A DNA stretch of 64,000 nucleotides from an uncultured Muribaculaceae bacterium (lineage in GTDB: Bacteria > Bacteroidota > Bacteroidia > Bacteroidales > Muribaculaceae): NCBI GenBank assembly GCA_910585275.1, contig CAJUCW010000014.1:1-64000 (forward strand). The letters run 5' to 3'. The stretch's first letter is position 1, and each line of letters begins with the position of its first letter. The notes beneath the pieces are model-generated. The model did no database searches. It saw only the letters and a program-made list of their open reading frames with translations, and was not told the origin of the DNA. A program made the position numbers and the translations under genes. This document shows positions 34,369 to 41,372 of the stretch, piece by piece.

Positions 34369-34880
34369 GTATGGAATTTGAAGAGTGTGTGATTTCGGAG
34401 GGGGATGTGCCGTCGGGGTCGGGGGGCATCAACCGGGAGGGTTATACGTATGGGGAGTTGAGGCGACAGCCGATTATTCCGGAGGTGATGCGCGGTGTGA
34501 CTGATCCGACGGTGCACAGGTGGGCGGAGGAATGCAATGCAAGGAATCGCTCGGGTTTTGTGATGCGTAAGGTGGCAGGAGAGTATTGTTTCGACGGTCT
34601 GCATGTGGGCCCGAAAGTACGATTGCCCGAGCGGGTTGAGTTGATTCGGCGGTTCGGGAGGGTACCTTCGGCTGCTGAGGTCAGGGAGGTGTCATACTCG
34701 CTACTTCGGGAGGAGATAGCCCGGCAGACCGGTATGAGCGTGGCGAAGGCAGCGTCAGCTATCGGCAACATGCTCGACTGCGTTCCCCACGAAGACATTT
34801 CCGGTTACGTCTATATGGTGCCCAACTGGGCGCACAAATGGTTTCGCCATCGCGGCTACGTCTCCCGAATTCTAAGCTGA
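34365..34880 (+). CDS. Unrecognised 171-residue protein
   Basis: A soluble protein starting MSMEFEECVISEGD, coupled to the zinc-ribbon ORF by ATGA. The middle (DPTVHRWAEECNARNRSGFV) and the C-terminus (IGNMLDCVPHEDISGYVYMV) are distinctive. The C-terminal 39 residues reappear almost unchanged in a fragment at 41140-41267, which indicates a once-duplicated element. No domain was recognised. Upstream-initiated frames (from 34326) are unlikely given the coupling. Confidence 0.6.
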   Translation: MSMEFEECVISEGDVPSGSGGINREGYTYGELRRQPIIPEVMRGVTDPTVHRWAEECNARNRSGFVMRKVAGEYCFDGLHVGPKVRLPERVELIRRFGRVPSAAEVREVSYSLLREEIARQTGMSVAKAASAIGNMLDCVPHEDISGYVYMVPNWAHKWFRHRGYVSRILS

Positions 34881-35109
34881 TGGTTTAATCCTGAGTTGTT
34901 TATCCATTGTTTTGTATTTACTCTGTAAGACTGGAGGCATTGATTTTACCCTGCTTTCAAGATTTTCTATTTTGCGGAGATGAAACATCTTGCGAATTGG
35001 GGTAGCGGGATTGTTCCAGATATATTTTGAGCTTTGAATATTAGAATGAGAATTGTTGTTTTATTTATATGGGTTATTGTTGCTTTAAAATGAAAAAGTT
35101 GGGAGGAAA

Positions 35110-35141
35110 TTTGTTATTATGCTACAAAAACATTATGTTTG
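35110..35141 (+). promoter_or_regulatory. Promoter of the DUF234-type ATPase gene
   Basis: TTTG at 35110-35113 and TATGTTTG at 35134-35141 are separated by 20 bases, a full match to the Bacteroidota consensus. The ATG at 35164 follows 22 bases later. Confidence 0.7.
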
Positions 35142-35163
35142 CACTGCATAATTATTTTTTGCC

Positions 35164-36558
35164 ATGAAGTTTGTAGATAGAATTGAAGAAACATCCCGTT
35201 TATCCGAAGCACTTGAAAGAGAGACACCGGCGCTGGTGGTGGTATATGGCCGTCGCCGCTTAGGCAAGTCCACACTAATCAAAAGGGTGATTTCTGAGCA
35301 CGATGTGTATTTCCTTGCAGACCGTTCAGAGGGAGAACATCAGAGGTTATTGCTTGCCAATATGTTTTCTCAAATTTTTCCGGATTTCGATAAATTGTCA
35401 TATCCGGATTGGGAGTCGATTTTACTGGCTGCCAATTATCGTACGGAAAATAAATTTACATTGTGTCTTGACGAGTTTCCTTATCTTGTGGAACAATCTC
35501 CGGAGCTGCCGTCAGTGATTCAGAAACTTATAGATAACAAGGAGCTGAAGTATAATCTTATTTTGTGTGGGTCGTCGCAGAATATGATGTATGGGTTGTT
35601 TCTTGATGCCACAGCTCCTTTATATGGCAGAGCTGATGAACTAATGAAACTTTCGCCATTGCGTTTGCCATTTATAGAAGAGGCACTTGGCCTCGACTCC
35701 GTGAATGCCGTGGAGGAATATGCTGTGTGGGGAGGGGTTCCACGCTACTGGGAACTAAGAGAGCATAGAAATTCTCTTGATCAGGCTTTATGGAAGAATG
35801 TCTTTTCAGCTAATGCCCCGTTATATGAAGAGCCGGTGAAGTTGTTTCAAGATGATATTAAGGATATTGTTAAAACATCTACAATCATGTCGTTTGTCAG
35901 TGTGGGAGCCAATCGTCTTTCGGAGATTGCCGCACGATGTAACGAACCTGCCACAAATCTTTCGCGTCCGTTGAAAAAGCTGATTGACTTGGGTTTCCTG
36001 GAAAGAGAGACTCCATTTGGAATCGACGAAAAGAATAACAAGAAAAGCCTTTATAAGATTTCCGATCCATTTCTTGCTTTCTATTATCAGTTTGTGGTGC
36101 CCAACCGTTCGTTTATTGAGCTTGGTCGCCGTTTGCCTATTGAGGGAGAGTTGAAATCACAGTTTGCCCGATATGTAGGGATGCAATGGGAGAAAATGTG
36201 CCGTGATGCTGTGACGGGTAATATTGTAAACGATGTGATTTTCGGTAAGGCAGGAAGATGGTGGGGATCTGTTATTAATGAAGACAAGAAACCCGAACAA
36301 ATTGAGCTTGACGTGGTGAGTGAATCTCTTGATAAAAAATATCTTTTGGTGGGGGAATGTAAATGGACCAATCAGGAGAACGGCAGACAGCTTCTTGCGG
36401 AATTGACAAGAAAAGGAAAGCTTTTGCCTTTTGCCGCTAATAAAATTATAATGCCTGTGCTTTTCCTGAAAAGCAAACCATTGGATGCTGATGAATTTCA
36501 AATGGGAGATAACGGAGGAAGTATTATCCTGCCAAAAGATATCATGAAGCTATCTTAG
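35164..36558 (+). CDS. AAA ATPase with DUF234-like C-terminal domain
   Basis: A 464-residue protein. Walker A is YGRRRLGKST (about residues 29-38), Walker B lies in FTLCLDEFPYLV, and an LILCGSSQ sensor strand follows. A winged-helix region (ANRLSEIAARCNEPATNLSR) leads to a C-terminal domain with IELDVVSESLDKKYLLVGECKW, whose D...ExK-type residues suggest a PD-(D/E)xK nuclease-like fold. Such archaeal-type ATPases are common in accessory regions of gut Bacteroidales and their function is unknown. It has its own promoter and ends at a 19-bp palindrome. Confidence 0.88.
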   Translation: MKFVDRIEETSRLSEALERETPALVVVYGRRRLGKSTLIKRVISEHDVYFLADRSEGEHQRLLLANMFSQIFPDFDKLSYPDWESILLAANYRTENKFTLCLDEFPYLVEQSPELPSVIQKLIDNKELKYNLILCGSSQNMMYGLFLDATAPLYGRADELMKLSPLRLPFIEEALGLDSVNAVEEYAVWGGVPRYWELREHRNSLDQALWKNVFSANAPLYEEPVKLFQDDIKDIVKTSTIMSFVSVGANRLSEIAARCNEPATNLSRPLKKLIDLGFLERETPFGIDEKNNKKSLYKISDPFLAFYYQFVVPNRSFIELGRRLPIEGELKSQFARYVGMQWEKMCRDAVTGNIVNDVIFGKAGRWWGSVINEDKKPEQIELDVVSESLDKKYLLVGECKWTNQENGRQLLAELTRKGKLLPFAANKIIMPVLFLKSKPLDADEFQMGDNGGSIILPKDIMKLS

Positions 36559-36590
36559 TTTAAAAAGAAAGGGATAGGGGTAAGTTTTGT

Positions 36591-36629
36591 AATTATGCTC
36601 CGGCAACATAATGTTGCCGGAGCATAATT
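36591..36629. repeat. 19-bp-arm palindrome, copy 1 (also likely terminator)
   Basis: AATTATGCTCCGGCAACAT is followed by its exact complement at 36611-36629. ATTTTTAG comes next, so on the plus strand it can terminate the ATPase gene. About 40 further bases (GAGCGCGTTTGCGC to GCAGAC) are also similar to those after copy 2 at 38921-38961. Confidence 0.8.
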
Positions 36630-36675
36630 ATTTTTAGAGCGCGTTTGCGCTATTGCTATGAGGTTTTGCAGACTT

Positions 36676-36838
36676 AGTTGACGTTTGAATCCCGATAGAA
36701 ATATAGTGCTCCGTTTGAACCTTTGTTGTATAGTTTTTTCAAATGTTTCATCATATCACATTTTATGCAAATTCTCAATGCCACTGAGATTTTACATAAA
36801 TTTATTTGCTTTCCAAATTTTTAATGCATTATCATAGC
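36676..36838 (-). pseudogene. Internally deleted remnant of a DUF4143-type ATPase gene
   Basis: Bases 36680-36745 match the 3'-half segment at about 41567-41633 of the intact ATPase gene (GTTTGAATCCCGATAGAA, then TCCGTTTGAACC). From 36746 on the sequence instead matches the 5' end and upstream region at about 42507-42590 (TTTTATGCAAATTCTCAATG, AATGCATTATCATAGCC). The roughly 870 bases in between are missing. It is a decayed second copy with a single internal deletion. Confidence 0.75.
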
Positions 36839-36867
36839 CAATAGTTTTCTATTTAAATATAATTGAT

Positions 36868-36875
36868 TATCTTTG
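36868..36875 (+). promoter_or_regulatory. -7 element for the MntA-like gene
   Basis: TATCTTTG matches TAnnTTTG, 21 bases before the ATG at 36897. It sits just past the ATPase remnant. Confidence 0.5.
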
Positions 36876-36896
36876 CGTTGGTAATATATCAGAGCT

Positions 36897-37202
36897 ATGA
36901 AGTTGATTGAACTGAATTTGCAACGGATATTCGACTTATGTCGGATACACAAGGTTAAGACTCTGGCAGTCTTTGAATCTATCCTCACAGATAAATTCAA
37001 TGACCAAAGCGATGTGGATTTGCTTGTGAATTTCGATACGACCGACCATGAAAAATGGGACTATGTCACCAACTACTTTGATTTCCGTGATGCATTGGAA
37101 AGGCTCTTTGGTCGTAAAGTTGATTTGATTGAAGAAGGAGGTTTGCGTAACAAATATTTCATTTCGAATGTCAACCGCACAAAACAGATGATATATGGCT
37201 AA
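36897..37202 (+). CDS. MntA-like nucleotidyltransferase antitoxin, motif altered
   Basis: A 101-residue MNT-domain protein of the MntA/HepT toxin-antitoxin type. In intact antitoxins an FGS motif and a DxD pair bind nucleotide and metal and AMPylate the HepT toxin. Here D39-x-D41 (QSDVDLLV) is kept, but the GS motif reads E27-S28 (AVFESILTD), a change expected to harm catalysis. The C-terminus (DLIEEGGLRNKYF) is family-like. The stop overlaps the first base of a broken hepT frame, so the module looks decayed. Confidence 0.8.
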   Translation: MKLIELNLQRIFDLCRIHKVKTLAVFESILTDKFNDQSDVDLLVNFDTTDHEKWDYVTNYFDFRDALERLFGRKVDLIEEGGLRNKYFISNVNRTKQMIYG

Positions 37203-37421
37203 TGAAGTATTTTGACTTATTTGCAAGATGTGTTAGATGCGATAAACGATTTGCAGAGTTGTTTTGTGGACTTCCCAAACAGATTTGATTTGTTTGAAAA
37301 GGACATAATGCGGAAATGTGTAGTGGAGCGTAAAACTGAAATAATGGGGGAAGCAATTAACGGAATCAAGAAAACAATTTTGGAGCCGATGATAAGTAGA
37401 GAATTGGTTATGCAAATATAG
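37202..37421 (+). pseudogene. Truncated, frameshifted HepT-like toxin gene
   Basis: The frame from the TTG at 37212 reads TYLQDVLDAINDLQSCFVDF and later VVERKTEIMGEAINGI, matching the N-terminal half of HepT/DUF86 toxins. The natural ATG at 37202 overlaps the mntA stop but is one base out of frame; removing one T from the TTTT run would join them (MKYLTYLQDVL). Sequence similarity stops before the catalytic RNx4H region, where the 3' end of the radical-SAM gene begins on the other strand. The toxin is therefore probably inactive. Confidence 0.75.
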
Positions 37422-38769
37422 ATTCCTTTTTTGAGAAGTGGCAGGCGAGGTTCTCGCATATTCTTCCGATGTGGTTATATCCGATTGCCTCACATATTTT
37501 TTCGGTAAGTTTTCCGTATTTGCGGTAAAAGATATTGAAGAGGAGGTATCCTGCTTTCTGATGCTCAGGCATCCTCCTGAATATGTTTTTCCAGCTATAT
37601 ATGTCTTTATATAGTTTCAGATATCCCTCTTTCAGCTCTTGGGGAGTCATCCGGGTAGGGGAGTAAACCACTTCGGAGGTGGTGTAGTCTTCCTGGTTGA
37701 AGTTTACGATTCTTCCGGCTTCAAGCATATCCTTATGCTGTTTTGTTCCGGGATATGGGGTAAGTATGTGGGATGTGACTGTTTCTATCTTGTTCTTTAT
37801 GATCCAATCAAGCGTGTGGCGGAACGTATCGGGTGTGTCACCGTCAAGCCCGAAAACGAAACTGGCGTTGATCATTATTCCGCGAGAGTGGATTTCTTCA
37901 ACGAGCCGTTCATACTTTTTTACCGAATTCTGATGTTTGTTTACCCCTTTCAGGGCATTCTCACTAAGACTTTCAAAACCAATGAATAACCCTTTACAGC
38001 CGGCATCTTTCATATCGTCTAGCAGCCCGGGGATGTCTGCCACGTTTGCCGAAACTGCGGCATGCCATTTGAGTTTCATGGGTTTGATAGCCTTCAGAAA
38101 CTCACGCGACCAGGAGGGATTTCCTATAAAATTGTCGTCGATAAACATCACATGCCGTTTCCCGATTCTTCGTATCTACTTTATTACGTCGTCCACCGGA
38201 CGGTTGACGTAGGAATCACGAATGTTCCGGCAGCTGTTGTAGCAAAATTCGCATTTGAAGGGACAACCGTGGCTTGCCGAGATAACGTTGACGAAAAGAT
38301 ACTTGCCGGCTTCGACCATATCATAGGCGGGGCCTTTGATTTCTTCGGGGAGCAGACGTGTGCATGAATAAATCGGTTTTAGGACACCTTTCTTGAGGTC
38401 TTCCATTATTGCAGGCCATGTTTTTTCAGCGAACCCGATGCAGAGCACATCGAATTTTCCATCCGCACTATCAGGGTCGGAAGTAATCTGGATTCCGCCT
38501 GCCACAACCGGTATGCCGCGATTTCTGAAACCGGTAGCGATTTCGGCAGCTCTTGGAAGTGTATCGACAGTCACCGTGACCCCCACAATGTCGGCTTCTA
38601 TTTTATTGAAGTCGCACGTTTCCACGTTTTCATTTATGAGAGTGATTTCATTCCCTTCTCTGACGACATTGGCAACGGTCAGCAATCCGAGTGATGGCGA
38701 CATATGGGTTTTCAGCGACGTATCCATAGGTCGCATTCTCATTTTCGGCTGGATAAGTAAGACTTTCAT
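37408..38769 (-). pseudogene. B12-binding radical SAM gene interrupted by one amber codon
   Basis: Two collinear frames (38769-38176 and 38175-37408) are separated only by a TAG at 38178-38176: ...RPVDDVIK-stop-IRRIGKRHVMFIDDNF. Together they would give about 453 residues: an N-terminal cobalamin-binding-like domain, the radical SAM cluster motif HGCPFKCEFCYNSC (CxxxCxxC) and a TIM-barrel C-terminal half (LKWHAAVSANVADIPGLL, GCKGLFIGFESL). The family includes methyltransferases and other B12/SAM enzymes. It is probably inactive unless TAG is read through; internal initiation at 38151 would lack the Fe-S site. Confidence 0.85.
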
Positions 38770-38920
38770 AATAGTAGAGGTGGATAGTTAATTATATATA
38801 TATCATTCTTGATGCAAAGGTAAGCAGCCGAGGTCGTCACTACAAGAAAAAGGAATCTGGATGTATGGGATGTCGCGATTAATGTATGAATCACTTCAGA
38901 CATTAGAAGTATGCCATAAA

Positions 38921-38961
38921 GAATTATGCTCCGGCAACATAATGTTGCCGGAGCATAATTC
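38921..38961. repeat. 20-bp-arm palindrome, copy 2 (likely terminator for the minus strand)
   Basis: GAATTATGCTCCGGCAACAT at 38921-38940 is followed by its exact complement at 38942-38961. The next 40 bases resemble those after copy 1. The copy lies just past the 3' end of the minus-strand gene at 39014-39973. Copies 1 and 2 bracket the ATPase remnant, the mntA-hepT relic and the broken radical-SAM gene. Confidence 0.8.
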
Positions 38962-39013
38962 TTTCAGAGTGAGTTTGCGCTCTTGCCATGAGGTTTGCAG
39001 ACAGTTTTTGAGG

Positions 39014-39973
39014 CTATTCTCGAGTGGCGCTGCGGAAGACGAGGAGCGGGGCGGGGGGAACGGTGTCGCGGTATTTCGAATATTTCTCCGCCACCAGACT
39101 ACTGTTGTGGGCGATACCGTCTTTGTCGCGATAGAACGGATAGCCATTCCCTCCTGTGATATATACGGCGTCCATAAAACCGTATTCGCGCAAAGCGTCG
39201 GCAAAGTCATACATGGTTTCGCGATGTCGCGTAGTGACGTAATACATTTTCCCGTCAGCCATTCTTCCGATAGCAGCACGTTCCACTTTGCCGTGGAGCG
39301 AAAATTTGGAGGGAAGCTCACCGTTTCCGAGCAAAACGAACTGACGGAAAAAAGAGCCGTTGTTGTCTTCGGCAAAGTCGGCGAGGTCATTATCAAGAGA
39401 AATGCCGATTACAGTTTTGCCCGTTTTAGAAATCGCAACGTATGCCGGACGGTTTTTACTTTCTTTCCCGTTGTGCATTTCCCCGTCGGTCACCACGGTG
39501 CCGATCAAACTGTTGTCAGGGTGATAATCCGCACTGCGCATGAATAGCACAAGGCTTTTGTCGGTAGTGTCAGGCAATTCCCGCTCAAGCGACGCTTTGA
39601 GTCCGTCGAGCGAATACATGTCGAAAGCCACTCCAAACACACTGTCGGACGATAGGGTGGTGCCTTCGGCAACAGGAGAGTATTCCTTTTTAAGCAATTC
39701 CAGGTTCTCTTTGTCTGTCACAGAGGAAGACAGTTGCTGTTCACGGGAGCCATCAAGATTGAACATCATCCACACTGCAAATAAGATTAAAGCCAGGATA
39801 GCGAATGCTGCTATAATATAAGGCATTCTTCCTACAGGATTTGTTGTGGCGGTAGGAGTCTTTCCATCCGTGGGTTTATCGGAAGACTCGATAGAGAAAA
39901 CAGGCACTTCCACCGGACGGTCGTCATAACGGTTCTCGTCATCGATATCAATCATACTTGGGTCTGTCTTCAT
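39014..39973 (-). CDS. Membrane-anchored protein, possibly phosphodiester-glycosidase-like
   Basis: A 319-residue protein with a cytoplasmic acidic N-terminus (about 50 residues), one TM helix (MPYIIAAFAILALILFAVWMMF) and an extracytoplasmic domain. The C-terminal portion, ETMYDFADALREYGFMDAVY then ITGGNGYPFYRDKDG, resembles the end of NAGPA/DUF2233 phosphodiester glycosidase domains, where a Gly/Asn-rich loop follows an ALxxxGxxDA helix. The start overlaps the 3' end of the LytTR gene by 26 bases, so the two are co-translated and may form a regulator/anchored-sensor pair. The assignment is tentative. Confidence 0.6.
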   Translation of the reverse strand: MKTDPSMIDIDDENRYDDRPVEVPVFSIESSDKPTDGKTPTATTNPVGRMPYIIAAFAILALILFAVWMMFNLDGSREQQLSSSVTDKENLELLKKEYSPVAEGTTLSSDSVFGVAFDMYSLDGLKASLERELPDTTDKSLVLFMRSADYHPDNSLIGTVVTDGEMHNGKESKNRPAYVAISKTGKTVIGISLDNDLADFAEDNNGSFFRQFVLLGNGELPSKFSLHGKVERAAIGRMADGKMYYVTTRHRETMYDFADALREYGFMDAVYITGGNGYPFYRDKDGIAHNSSLVAEKYSKYRDTVPPAPLLVFRSATRE

Positions 39974-40328
39974 ATTCGGTCATTTCGTCTTTAAGTGTTT
40001 TCAATGAGTCGCGTCCGAGCTTCGTCATCCGTAATGTCGGAATCCTGGAGTCGATGGTATGTCCGCCAAAACGAATCACCCTCTCAGGTACGTTTATTAC
40101 CCTTATGTGCCGTTTGTTGACTATAAGACTTCTGCCCACTCTTGAGAAAGTGTTGTTTTGGAGTTGTTGGAAATACTCCTCGAAATAGTGAAGCTGGAAT
40201 GTCATCTTATGCGACGTGCCGTTGGCAAGCATAAGGTCGCAGTAGTTGCCGTCGGCAATGATATAAACAATCTCGTCAACGGCAACCCTTACAAGTTCTG
40301 TGGAGGTTGTGATTTTAAGCCATTCCAT
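39948..40328 (-). CDS. LytTR DNA-binding domain protein
   Basis: A 126-residue stand-alone LytTR protein without a receiver domain. Family segments are VDEIVYIIADGNYCDLMLANG, LHYFEEYF, FSRVGRSLIVNKRHIRVIN and the C-terminal GHTIDSRIPTLRMTKLGRDS. It would bind DNA as a transcription regulator. I start at the ATG at 40328 (MEWLKITTSTELV); an upstream ATG at 40352 is possible. Its 3' end overlaps the membrane-anchored gene by 26 bases, implying that the signal sensed by that protein may control it. The upstream neighbour is a small secreted protein. Confidence 0.9.
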   Translation of the reverse strand: MEWLKITTSTELVRVAVDEIVYIIADGNYCDLMLANGTSHKMTFQLHYFEEYFQQLQNNTFSRVGRSLIVNKRHIRVINVPERVIRFGGHTIDSRIPTLRMTKLGRDSLKTLKDEMTEYEDRPKYD

Positions 40329-40374
40329 ATAATTTGAACGGCTTAAAATCACGATAATTGTTCAGACCCGGTTC

Positions 40375-40758
40375 TTAGAGATAGCAGTTGACAAGTCTTT
40401 TTACGATTTTCCGGGCTTTTGCAACGGATATGTGATACACGCGTTTCCCTTTAGGTTGGCTCACGATGCGGAAACTTGTTGACCGTAGGCTGGTCAGGTC
40501 ATCAACCGAATAACCCTTGAGGTTGCACTCTGAATATACTTCGCAATTGTCGCCATCCTTTTTGTAATAGACGGTGACATACTTGCCGTTGCCAAGGTCG
40601 GCGGTCTGTTCCAACACGATTGATGATGGAATCATGGAAACGATCTTACTGATGTTGTCTTTCTCTGTCGAAGAGTTGGCGGCGTTTGCTGAAGAAGACA
40701 CGAGTGATGCTGCGAAGAGCACGATGGCGGAAGCCACGATTGAAATAAATCTTTTCAT
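40375..40758 (-). CDS. Small secreted protein of unknown function
   Basis: A 127-residue protein with a clear signal peptide (MKRFISIVASAIVLFAASLV, cleavage near ANA). The mature part contains EQTADLGNGKYVTVYYKKDG, two Cys residues and a basic C-terminus (KARKIVKRLVNCYL). No domain was recognised. A -7 element (TAATTTTG, minus) lies at 40828-40835. It precedes the LytTR gene by 46 bases on the same strand and could be the product whose level that regulator follows. Confidence 0.65.
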   Translation of the reverse strand: MKRFISIVASAIVLFAASLVSSSANAANSSTEKDNISKIVSMIPSSIVLEQTADLGNGKYVTVYYKKDGDNCEVYSECNLKGYSVDDLTSLRSTSFRIVSQPKGKRVYHISVAKARKIVKRLVNCYL

Positions 40759-40827
40759 TTTGAATGTTTTTTGTAATCAAGAGGTGAAATTATCTCCACT
40801 TCTTATCTCCGCGGTTCGAAGACGATG

Positions 40828-40835
40828 CAAAATTA
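40828..40835 (-). promoter_or_regulatory. -7 element for the small secreted protein gene
   Basis: On the minus strand this reads TAATTTTG, matching TAnnTTTG, 70 bases before the ATG at 40758. Confidence 0.5.
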
Positions 40836-40942
40836 GTAACCGGGTATGCTGTTTCAAAATTTTCCGGGTGTGGTTGTATGGAAACGCCGTTTCGTTGTAT
40901 GAATCCGCTGGCAAAGTCAAAATGGGAGCGTGTACAAAAAAA

Positions 40943-40976
40943 CGGGGTATGGCGGAATTGTTTCCGTCATACCCCG
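40943..40976 (-). terminator. Rho-independent terminator (minus strand)
   Basis: CGGGGTATGGCGGAA pairs with TTCCGTCATACCCCG with one G-T wobble and a 4-base loop. The A-run at 40936-40942 gives a U-run on the minus transcript. It may stop read-through from the ATPase gene ending at 41355. Confidence 0.7.
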
Positions 40977-41070
40977 CCGTCTTTATAACCTAAGCCGGCT
41001 TCAGTGAGGCTTGCCATGAAAACGAATTTCATGCTTTATCGAATAACTGTAAAACAAAATATAATATAAT

Positions 41071-41372
41071 ATGTATAGAGACGGTGTTTTAAATCTTTAT
41101 GGCTCTGATTATGATAAAGCTCTACAATTGGCAGAGGCATTAAAACAATCGGCAACATGCTCGACTGCGTGCCACACGAGGACATTTCCGGCTACGTCTA
41201 TATGGTGCCCAACTGGGCGCATAAATGGTTTCGCCATCGCGGCTCCGTCTCCCGCATCTTACAATAACTTAAAGTTGCTGCCGAATTTAAGGAGATTGTG
41301 GAAGTCGGGATACATTGTTTTGAAAAGCTGGGATTTGGTGTATATGGTTACACTTTATTGGCGGAAATTTAG
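41071..41372 (+). pseudogene. Mosaic remnant: small gene interrupted by a fragment of the 171-residue gene
   Basis: Three pieces lie end to end. Bases 41071-41145 read MYRDGVLNLYGSDYDKALQL and on to AEALKQ. Bases 41140-41267 encode IGNMLDCVPHEDISGYVYMV to a stop, almost identical to the C-terminus of the gene at 34365-34880. Bases 41268-41372 read LKVAAEFKEIVEVGIHCFEK to LLAEI-stop. The outer pieces look like halves of one small gene (about 60 residues) into which about 128 bases were inserted with a frame change. The final piece overlaps the 3' end of the minus-strand ATPase. Confidence 0.6.

Larger units (their letters stand above)
40759..41070. other. Intergenic region with promoter and terminator
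   Basis: The 312-base spacer holds the -7 element at 40828-40835 (minus), the terminator hairpin at 40943-40976 and the GTCTTT/ATAACCTAA/GTGAGGC element at about 40979-41013. No gene is supported. Confidence 0.5.

Noticed and set aside
36591..38961. Insertion sequence or composite transposon bounded by the palindromes
   Set aside because: No transposase frame, no terminal inverted repeats with target-site duplication, and the palindromes are in positions typical of terminators.
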